Positions 4,938-9,475 of a DNA stretch of 9,475 nt are shown here, one piece after another. The stretch's first letter is position 1; each line of letters starts with the position of its first letter. The notes beneath the pieces are model-generated. The model was not told the origin of the DNA. It saw only the letters and a list, made by a program, of their open reading frames with translations, and made no database searches. A program made the position numbers and the translations under genes. The stretch lies in assembly GCA_023245915.1 (NCBI GenBank), contig JAHFJK010000043.1, positions 1 to 9,475 of the forward strand, read 5' to 3'. The stretch is from Candidatus Doudnabacteria bacterium. GTDB lineage: Bacteria > Patescibacteriota > Doudnabacteria > UBA920.

Positions 4938-6029
4938 ATGAAAAAATATTTAATCATCGCAATATCAGTTTCCCTCCTCGCCGCGGCTTGCGGAAAGCAA
5001 GCCCAAGTTCAGCCTGCGCAACCAGCCCCACAACCGCAAGCACAAACCCAGCCGACTGATGACATGGCGAATTGGAAAACGTATACAAATGCCAAGTATG
5101 GGTTTGAGGTAAGGCATCCAATGGAACTTACTATAAAGGAAGATGCAAAAGGGGTAGTTTTTAGCCATAGTGTTCCATACAAACATCACGATTCATGTGA
5201 TTTAAAAGGTGGTGCTCCCGTTTTAAAAGAAGTTGTGGATTTTAATGCCACGTTAAAAGTATTTAATACAGACGTTGAGTCTGCTGTAAAAGCAACGTTC
5301 AGTTTTCCTAAAGATATTATTGAAAACGGACAGTTTAAATTGTCACCAGGTTTTGTTGACGAATATTCTTCGGGATCTTTAAAAGGTTATATACTCAAGA
5401 TTGGGGCGGAAGGATGTGGAGTCAATACTTACTATTTTCCATTGAATGCTTTAAATACCTTGGTAGTCAGCCAGCGTTTTACGGCTGAAAGAACAGAATT
5501 AATTACAGGCTATGAAAAGGTTTTAGCGTTGCCGGGAATGATCAATCCTAAAGACGAGGATAAAATTTTTAATCAATTGCTTTCCACATTTAAATTCACT
5601 AATGACGAAACCGCGAATTGGAAAACAATGAATTTGCCTGAATCGAAAAATGTTTCCTTCAACTACCCTTCGAGTTCGTTTGTAAATGTTAAGGATAAAA
5701 ACAACATTGAGATAATCAATGGTGAAGAAAAAGTAGATATTTTTTATAAAGCTGATGACAGAATTAGCACAGGTTCTCTTACTTCAAGTCGAATAAATAT
5801 TTACGAAACGGTAGCGAATGAATATCTTAAACAATTCGGGGTGACTTTACCGCAAGGTAGAATCGATGGTATGTTGGCTGGTGGAGAAAAATATCGTTTT
5901 GAATTAATGGTCAAAGGTAAAAAAGAAATTCATGAGGTATTTTACATTAATGTTGTGTTAGTAGACGTCTATACACTATCAGCTAATGAAAGCGATTTTC
6001 AAAAAATTATTTTAAGTTTTAATCAGTAA
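4938..6029 (+). CDS. Lipoprotein 2: two PsbP-like modules
   Basis: A predicted lipoprotein of 363 residues. Signal peptide MKKYLIIAISVSLLAAAC has a lipobox with Cys18. A Pro/Gln linker (19-41) almost identical to that of lipoprotein 1 follows. The first module opens with WKTYTNAKYGFEVRHP (46-61) and contains a KHHDSCD stretch (82-88) and a second cysteine (160), which could pair. The linker STFKFTNDETA (216-226) leads to a second module opening NWKTMNLPESKNVSFNYPSS (227-246) and running to the end. A start at ATG 4923 (five more residues) is possible but lies in the palindrome. 4938 gives a standard signal peptide and has GGA 6 nt upstream. Beyond the first ~60 residues it bears little resemblance to its neighbours. 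Function is unknown. Confidence 0.85.
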   Translation: MKKYLIIAISVSLLAAACGKQAQVQPAQPAPQPQAQTQPTDDMANWKTYTNAKYGFEVRHPMELTIKEDAKGVVFSHSVPYKHHDSCDLKGGAPVLKEVVDFNATLKVFNTDVESAVKATFSFPKDIIENGQFKLSPGFVDEYSSGSLKGYILKIGAEGCGVNTYYFPLNALNTLVVSQRFTAERTELITGYEKVLALPGMINPKDEDKIFNQLLSTFKFTNDETANWKTMNLPESKNVSFNYPSSSFVNVKDKNNIEIINGEEKVDIFYKADDRISTGSLTSSRINIYETVANEYLKQFGVTLPQGRIDGMLAGGEKYRFELMVKGKKEIHEVFYINVVLVDVYTLSANESDFQKIILSFNQ

Positions 6030-6032
6030 TCT

Positions 6033-6062
6033 ATGTCGCGATCATCTAAAAAAGGAATATAA
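6033..6062 (+). pseudogene. rpsS 5' fragment, copy 2
   Basis: The first 24 nt (codons MSRSSKKG) are identical to the intact rpsS at 7792-7815. Then ATA TAA closes the ORF. It starts 3 nt after the stop codon of lipoprotein 2. The 61 nt from here through the next palindrome (6033-6093) match 4865-4925 at 59 positions, so the two junctions derive from one duplicated unit. Confidence 0.82.
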
Positions 6063-6068
6063 AATAAT

Positions 6069-6094
6069 ACATTCATACAGTCGTGTATGAATGT
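6069..6094. promoter_or_regulatory. Dyad element before the third lipoprotein gene
   Basis: ACATTCATACA-GTCG-TGTATGAATGT is identical to 4070-4095 and ends 12 nt before ATG 6107. TATAAAAT at 6058-6065 precedes it, as at the previous junction. Confidence 0.6.
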
Positions 6095-6106
6095 ACGAAA
6101 ATACCT

Positions 6107-6514
6107 ATGCAAAAATTTCTATTAGTAACAACTGCAATTTTTCTCTTAGCCGCGGCTTGCGGAAAGCAAGCCCAGGTTCAGCCTGTGCAGAATCAGGAGC
6201 AACAAAATCAGCAAACCCGGGCAACTCAAGAGCAAAGCCAGGCAAATCCTCCAAGCGAACCAAATAAGATGCCGTCTTTACCAACTGTGCCTCCCATACC
6301 CGGCATTAAAGGTTTTTTGAAAACTTCTGACAATCTAAGCAAGGGCAATCTTATGCTTGTTGAAACCGATGTTACGTCAAAAAGCGGCAGGAACATTACA
6401 ATTTATTTACAGACAAAGCGCGATTTTAGCCCTCTACTAAATAAGAAAGTTACTGTCCAGTTTGAAGGCGGCCCTGACCAATTTGTTTTGAAGGAAATCC
6501 AAGAAGTTAAATAA
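6107..6514 (+). CDS. Lipoprotein 3: short, with unrelated C-terminal domain
   Basis: A predicted lipoprotein of 135 residues. The first 26 residues (MQKFLLVTTAIFLLAAACGK, then QAQVQP) equal those of lipoprotein 1, including lipobox Cys18. Afterwards the sequence departs: a Gln/Asn/Pro-rich linker (27-65), then a compact domain GIKGFLKTSDNLSKGNLMLV (66-85) to the end, with ITIYLQTKRDFSPLLNKKVT and VQFEGGPDQFVLKEI. This beta-rich pattern could be an OB-like fold, but I cannot name a family with confidence. There is no WKTYTN module. The codon homologous to ATG 4096 of lipoprotein 1 is ACG here, so 6107 is the only sensible ATG. No Shine-Dalgarno sequence is seen. Function is unknown. Confidence 0.82.
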   Translation: MQKFLLVTTAIFLLAAACGKQAQVQPVQNQEQQNQQTRATQEQSQANPPSEPNKMPSLPTVPPIPGIKGFLKTSDNLSKGNLMLVETDVTSKSGRNITIYLQTKRDFSPLLNKKVTVQFEGGPDQFVLKEIQEVK

Positions 6515-6523
6515 TTTTTAAGG

Positions 6524-6551
6524 CACTATAATACAATCTTGTATGATAGTG
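6524..6551. promoter_or_regulatory. Diverged dyad element before the fourth lipoprotein gene
   Basis: CACTATAATACA-ATCT-TGTATGATAGTG forms a 12-position stem with one mismatch and a 4-nt centre. It shares the ATACA-N4-TGTAT core with the dyads at 4070, 4902 and 6069, but the outer arms differ by changes on both sides that keep the pairing. TATAAT (6527-6532) lies within the left arm, so a repressor bound here would cover a -10 box. Confidence 0.6.
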
Positions 6552-6556
6552 AGGAG
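6551..6556 (+). promoter_or_regulatory. Strong Shine-Dalgarno site fixing the start of lipoprotein 4
   Basis: GAGGAG ends 7 nt before ATG 6564. It is the clearest ribosome-binding site in the array and favours 6564 over the upstream ATG 6543 (inside the dyad) and the downstream ATGs 6576 and 6633. It directly abuts the right arm of the dyad. Confidence 0.7.
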
Positions 6557-6563
6557 AACACGT

Positions 6564-7634
6564 ATGAATACAATTATGTCCGCCAAAGGCGGATCCGCCT
6601 CCCGTTCAGGGTCTGAGACCCTTCAGGGTCGAATGACCGGCGGAAAAAAATATTTACTAATCGCCATCCCAGTTTTGCTTCTCGCCGCGGCTTGCGGAAA
6701 GCAAGCCCAGGTTCAGCCTGCGCAACCAGCCCCACAACCTCAAGCGCAAATTCAGCCGATTGATGAGATGGCGAATTGGAAAACATATACAAATAGCCAA
6801 TATGGGTTTGAATTTAAATATCCGTCGGCTTATAAACTGGAGACTGTGGGCAAAAGTCAAGTCGCAGGAAACTTGCTCAAAATTAATCTTCACGAAACCT
6901 CAAGAGAAATGCCAGAAGGAACTCCGGGTATAGGTGTTGGGGTTTGGAATAACTCGAAACATTTATCGCTTTTAGATTGGGCAAAAGTCAATTCAAGTTA
7001 TTCTAATTACAGCGCGGCTTCTTTAAATACCGATTATAAAGAAGGCATGTTGTTGGGACAAAAGACCTTTAGCTATTCCTGGCAAGGTTTGGGTTATGGA
7101 AAAACCGTGCTTGTCCAGGTTAGTGCTGACAAACTTTTACTGCTTGACGTTTTTTCAACTAATCAGGACGACGGAATATGGCTGACTTTTGAAAATATCG
7201 TCGCAAGTTTGAAGTTCACTAATGACGAAACCGCGAAAGGTTCGACTTCGCCCACCACAGGTTGGAAAACTTATACGAATGAAGATTTGGGCTTTACAAT
7301 ACAATACCCAAGTTCTTGGACAGCAGATGCCGGCATAGGCGAAGTTTTTGAAGTAATATTTCATAATGGTGGCTTGGAGAATCACATTTCGATAGTTGTG
7401 CAGCCATATGGTAAAACATTAAATGACTGGATAAAAGATTTGGATCAAAGTGTAATTACAAGCAAAAAAAACATTACTATTGGAGGCCAGCAAGGAACTG
7501 AATTCTATACTGGTGAAATGGGAGGTTTGAAAGGCACGGCTTCTGTTGTTTACAAAGGTAATGTATATGTTTTTTACGAAGTAGATTCCATGATTCAATC
7601 CGGAATGCTAAAAAGTTTTAAATTCACTAAATAA
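6564..7634 (+). CDS. Lipoprotein 4: two PsbP-like modules, interrupted signal peptide
   Basis: A predicted lipoprotein of 356 residues. The hydrophobic core and lipobox KKYLLIAIPVLLLAAAC (28-44) match the paralogs, but they are preceded by MNTIM and 22 residues encoded by a palindromic insertion (6579-6644), giving an unusually long n-region. If export needs a short n-region, ATG 6633 (MTGGKKYLLIA...) would restore one, but it has no ribosome-binding site. After lipidated Cys44 come the Pro/Gln linker, a first module from WKTYTNSQYGFEFKYP (72-87), the linker KFTNDETA, and a second module from WKTYTNEDLGFTIQYPSSW (234-252) to the end. The two modules suggest internal duplication. Ligand and function are unknown. 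It is the last gene of the array, 157 nt before rpsS. Confidence 0.84.
   Translation: MNTIMSAKGGSASRSGSETLQGRMTGGKKYLLIAIPVLLLAAACGKQAQVQPAQPAPQPQAQIQPIDEMANWKTYTNSQYGFEFKYPSAYKLETVGKSQVAGNLLKINLHETSREMPEGTPGIGVGVWNNSKHLSLLDWAKVNSSYSNYSAASLNTDYKEGMLLGQKTFSYSWQGLGYGKTVLVQVSADKLLLLDVFSTNQDDGIWLTFENIVASLKFTNDETAKGSTSPTTGWKTYTNEDLGFTIQYPSSWTADAGIGEVFEVIFHNGGLENHISIVVQPYGKTLNDWIKDLDQSVITSKKNITIGGQQGTEFYTGEMGGLKGTASVVYKGNVYVFYEVDSMIQSGMLKSFKFTK
6579..6644. repeat. 66-bp palindromic element inserted in frame in lipoprotein 4
   Basis: The segment begins TCCGCC and ends GGCGGA (6-bp terminal inverted repeats). It contains the hairpins TCCGCC-AAA-GGCGGA (6579-6593) and AGGGTC-TGA-GACCCT (6608-6622). 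Removing it joins ATG 6576 directly to AAAAAATATTTACTA, exactly the start seen at 4027 and, in form, at 4938. Its length of 22 codons keeps the frame. Confidence 0.68.
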
Positions 7635-7646
7635 ACTAAGTTAAAG

Positions 7647-7678
7647 ATTGCTTCGTCCGCCAAAGGCGGACTCGCAAT
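7647..7678 (+). repeat. Hairpin repeat after lipoprotein 4
   Basis: GTCCGCC-AAA-GGCGGAC (7655-7671) is a perfect 7-bp stem inside an outer ATTGC/GCAAT pairing (7647-7651 with 7674-7678). The GATTGCTTCG...CGCAATGACA frame is a common bacterial intergenic repeat (general knowledge). It lies 12 nt after the stop. The nearest T-run (7688-7692) is 9 nt beyond the hairpin, so terminator function is doubtful. Confidence 0.55.
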
Positions 7679-7719
7679 GACAAAAAATTTTTAACTTTAC
7701 ACTTCCAACTTTCAACTAA

Positions 7720-7792
7720 TTTATCCGCCGAAATTTTTGGCGGAATTACCAACATAATAATTATAATATCATTAAAAATTTAGGCGGATAAA
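7720..7792. repeat. 17-bp inverted repeat ending on the rpsS start codon
   Basis: TTTATCCGCCGAAATTT (7720-7736) is inverted with one mismatch as AAATTTAGGCGGATAAA (7776-7792); the last base is the A of the rpsS ATG. The left arm's TCCGCC can instead pair with a nearer GGCGGA (7739-7744). The leader therefore has two mutually exclusive folds, and one of them buries the GGCGGA in front of rpsS. It is either a MITE-like element or a translation switch. 7679-7719 between the two repeats shows nothing notable. Confidence 0.6.
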
Positions 7793-8124
7793 TGTCGCGA
7801 TCATCTAAAAAAGGACCATATGTTGACCCAAGAGTGCTGAAAAAGGTGCTCAACGGGAAAAGAGGCAAGGACCAGATTAAAACCTGGAGCCGGGCTTGCG
7901 CGATTGCGCCGGAATTTGTGGGCTTTACGTTTTTAGTCCATAATGGCAGGACGCACGTGCCGGTGTTTGTCACAGAAAATATGGTCGGGCATAAGTTGGG
8001 CGAATTCGCATTAACCAGAAAATTCATCCGTCACGGCGGTAAGATGGCTAAAGAGCAGGAAATGGCAAAAGCCGAAGCGGAGAAGGTAAAATTGAACGCG
8101 GTGAAAGAGCCGGAGAAAAAATAG
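7792..8124 (+). CDS. rpsS: 30S ribosomal protein S19
   Basis: S19 binds 16S rRNA in the head of the small subunit, near the A-site tRNA, together with S13. The product has 110 residues against the usual ~90. The core MSRSSKKGPYVDPRVLKKV, TWSRACAIAPEFVGFTFLVH, NGRTHVPVFVTENMVGHKLG and EFALTRKFIRHGG is complete. The extra length is a charged Lys/Glu-rich C-terminal tail (from about residue 84). The start is fixed by family homology. GGCGGA (7783-7788) sits only 3 nt before the ATG and is sequestered in the inverted repeat. Its first 24 nt are copied at 6033 and almost exactly at 4865, within the lipoprotein array. Its normal neighbour rplB lies 4 kb upstream; rplV follows after 33 nt. Confidence 0.97.
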   Translation: MSRSSKKGPYVDPRVLKKVLNGKRGKDQIKTWSRACAIAPEFVGFTFLVHNGRTHVPVFVTENMVGHKLGEFALTRKFIRHGGKMAKEQEMAKAEAEKVKLNAVKEPEKK

Positions 8125-8157
8125 GACTAATAGGAAAATAGGACATATAAGACATAT
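8125..8157 (+). repeat. Short repetitive rpsS-rplV spacer
   Basis: The spacer is made of near-repeats of TAGGA and GACATATA (TAGGACTAATAGGAAAATAG followed by GACATATAAGACATATATG into rplV). The AGGA units lie too far from the rplV ATG (14 nt) for a standard ribosome-binding site. It may be a degenerate short tandem repeat. Confidence 0.35.
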
Positions 8158-8739
8158 ATGACTGATAAGACAAATACAACTATATCAGCAAAATTCGTAA
8201 AGGCATCGGCCCGGCATCTTCACATTGCTCCCCGTAAAATGCGGTTGGTGACGAATTTGGTAAAGGGCATGAATGCCGCGGACGCAATTACACAGCTACA
8301 GCACACAGAAAAGAAAGCATCTGGGATGTTGATTAAGTTGATACAATCTGCCATTGCAAACGCCAAAAATAATTTTTCTTTGGAGCCTGATCACCTTTAC
8401 ATTAAAAGCATTACCGCGGACATGGGCAAAGTTATGAAAAGATATTTTCCGCGCGCCCGCGGCAGCGCTTTTATAATCCGCAGGAAAATGAGCCATGTAA
8501 ATGTGGTTTTGGAAGAAAGAAAACAGGGCAAAGCCGGCAAAGCGCGCTTAGGATTTTTAAGCCGCAAGAAACCGGAAGAAACCAGAACCTTGCAAAATAT
8601 CGATCAAGAAGCGGCAACCACTGCCAAGCCAGTTAAAGAGGAAAACAAAAAACCGCAACTATTTAGGACAGATGAGCAGAGGAAGCAGAATATAGTTCAA
8701 AATAAGCGAAGATTATTTAACAGGAAATCAGGGGAATAA
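8158..8739 (+). CDS. rplV: 50S ribosomal protein L22 with extended C-terminus
   Basis: L22 contacts all 23S rRNA domains and, with L4, forms the exit-tunnel constriction. The core spans residues 9-120: ISAKFVKASARHLHIAPRKM and RLVTNLVKGMNAADAITQL at the start, then IQSAIANAKNNFSLEPDHLY, and the beta-hairpin arm GKVMKRYFPRARGSAFIIRR followed by KMSHVNVVLEE. The product of 193 residues is about 75 longer than typical because of a basic, Gln/Glu/Lys-rich C-terminal extension (121-193) without recognisable motifs, probably disordered. Such tails are seen in some CPR ribosomal proteins (general knowledge). It begins 33 nt after rpsS with no clear Shine-Dalgarno sequence and ends with TAA at the edge of an AT-rich palindromic repeat. 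Confidence 0.95.
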   Translation: MTDKTNTTISAKFVKASARHLHIAPRKMRLVTNLVKGMNAADAITQLQHTEKKASGMLIKLIQSAIANAKNNFSLEPDHLYIKSITADMGKVMKRYFPRARGSAFIIRRKMSHVNVVLEERKQGKAGKARLGFLSRKKPEETRTLQNIDQEAATTAKPVKEENKKPQLFRTDEQRKQNIVQNKRRLFNRKSGE

Positions 8740-8740
8740 A

Positions 8741-8866
8741 TTTTTAATTTTGTAATTTTTAATTTTTAATCAATTTTCAATGAACCAATTTATAAATTTA
8801 TAAATAATTAAAAATTATTACAATTAGAAATTATTTGAAAATTAAAAATTGAGAATTGAAAATTTT
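8741..8866. repeat. AT-rich palindromic repeat between rplV and rpsC
   Basis: A run of AATTTTTAATTTT-type units on the left is mirrored by AAAATTAAAAATTGAGAATT-type units on the right, forming a long imperfect inverted repeat. An inner perfect hairpin AATAATT-AAA-AATTATT lies at 8803-8819. It fills the 132-nt spacer almost to the rpsC ATG. It is another repeat class than families A and B. Confidence 0.6.
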
Positions 8867-8871
8867 ACCAT

Positions 8872-9475
8872 ATGGGTCATAAAATTAATCCCACATCACT
8901 CCGAATAAACATTACCAACGACACATGGAAATCCAGGTGGTTTTCCCGTAGTCACTTTACCAAGCAGCTGCAGGAAGACGTCCAAATCCGCGAATATCTG
9001 GAAAAGCATTTAAAAAAGGCAGGACTGGTTAGGATTGATATTGAACGCTTAAACGACGGCAGCATTACAGTAATTGTAAAAACTACTAAACCGGGACTGA
9101 TAATTGGCAAAGGCGGCGCGGGCATTGAAGAACTGAAGAAAAAAATTAAACAGAAGCTTGGAATTAAGCAGGAGCTGAAGGTAAATATAGAAGAGGTAAG
9201 AGATGTGAATTTGCAGGCCCAAGTTATTGCTAATGGTATAGTAGAGCAACTGGAAAAGCGTGTGGCGTTTAGACGTTTAATGAAGCAATCACTGGAACAA
9301 ATTATGAATGCGGGAGCAAAGGGAGCAAAGGTTGCCATTGGTGGCCGCTTAAATGGGGCTGATATTGCAAGAACCGAACATTTATCTAGCGGTAAAATCC
9401 CTCTTCACACGCTTCGCGCAGACATAGATTTTGCAAGATCAACAGCTTTTACAACCTATGGGACTGTGGGAGTGA
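8872..9475 (+). CDS. rpsC: 30S ribosomal protein S3, 5' part (runs off window)
   Basis: S3 lies at the mRNA entry channel and contributes to helicase activity of the ribosome. The frame is open from ATG 8872 to the window edge (201 complete codons); S3 usually has 210-230 residues, so only the tail is missing. Signatures: MGHKINPTSLRI at the N-terminus and the KH type 2 domain with KPGLIIGKGGAGIEELKKKI (73-92), including the GKGG loop (79-82). The C-terminal S3 domain has VAFRRLMKQSLEQIMNAGAK, VAIGGRLNGADIARTEHLSS and GKIPLHTLRADIDFA, then TTYGTVGV at the edge. No Shine-Dalgarno sequence precedes it; the AT-rich repeat ends 6 nt upstream. Confidence 0.96.
   Translation, partial: MGHKINPTSLRINITNDTWKSRWFSRSHFTKQLQEDVQIREYLEKHLKKAGLVRIDIERLNDGSITVIVKTTKPGLIIGKGGAGIEELKKKIKQKLGIKQELKVNIEEVRDVNLQAQVIANGIVEQLEKRVAFRRLMKQSLEQIMNAGAKGAKVAIGGRLNGADIARTEHLSSGKIPLHTLRADIDFARSTAFTTYGTVGV

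Noticed and set aside
4070..6551. The repeated dyads as a CRISPR array or integron attC sites.
   Set aside because: Units are far apart with genes between, there are no equal-length spacers, and no integrase or attC-type core sites are visible.
4147..6893. Minus-strand ORFs with related sequence (LRLRLWGWLRRLNLGLLSAS) opposite the lipoprotein genes.
   Set aside because: They recur only because the sense strand is the duplicated Pro/Gln linker; they are complements of the real genes.
207..8739. No TGA stop codons among the eleven complete genes, suggesting recoded UGA as in Gracilibacteria or SR1.
   Set aside because: All proteins read full length without any in-frame TGA, whereas a recoded genome should use UGA as glycine often. 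Absence in eleven genes can be chance.
8952..9338. Minus-strand ORF of 128 codons opposite rpsC.
   Set aside because: Shadow of the S3 reading frame; Ser/Phe-rich with no recognisable features.

Overview
The window holds the first part of a bacterial S10 ribosomal-protein operon, all on the + strand: rpsJ (S10), rplC (L3), rplD (L4), rplW (L23), rplB (L2), then rpsS (S19), rplV (L22) and the first 201 codons of rpsC (S3), which runs off the right edge. The gene order is canonical except that a block of about 4 kb (3827-7791) separates rplB from rpsS. It carries four paralogous lipoprotein genes plus debris. No gene is supported on the minus strand.

Organism: the lipoproteins have PsbP-like modules of the WKTYTN...YGFEFKYP type, the spacers are packed with short palindromic repeats, and Shine-Dalgarno sites are mostly absent. 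From general knowledge I read this as a Patescibacteria (CPR) genome, most likely of the Parcubacteria side. This is inference; no database was searched. The standard code fits, since every gene reads through to a TAA or TAG stop.

Layout: 1-206, upstream region with a candidate sigma70-type promoter and a hairpin repeat ahead of rpsJ. 537-989, an unusually long rpsJ-rplC spacer with several hairpins, a terminator-like structure and a duplicated fragment of the rplC 5' end. 990-3826, rplC-rplD-rplW-rplB. Here the spacers on both sides of rplC carry one palindromic repeat family (A), and the spacers on both sides of rplW carry another (B). 3827-4107, spacer with a MITE-like element, a perfect palindrome and a truncated lipoprotein leader. 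4108-7634, four lipoprotein genes with near-identical 5' parts (signal peptide, lipobox, Pro/Gln linker) and divergent 3' parts. Each is preceded by a dyad-symmetric sequence, and two of the junctions contain a 24-nt copy of the rpsS 5' end. 7635-7791, a hairpin and a 17-bp inverted repeat leading into rpsS. 7792-9475, rpsS-rplV-rpsC.

The ribosomal genes encode 30S proteins (S10, S19, S3) and 50S proteins (L3, L4, L23, L2, L22) and presumably share transcription. The lipoproteins have no evident ribosomal role. The most interesting feature is the constant-5'/variable-3' lipoprotein array inside the operon. The copied rpsS start codons suggest it grew by tandem duplication whose breakpoints lay in the rpsS 5' end. 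Two in-frame palindromic insertions (rplW and the fourth lipoprotein) resemble in principle the palindromic elements known from Rickettsia proteins.
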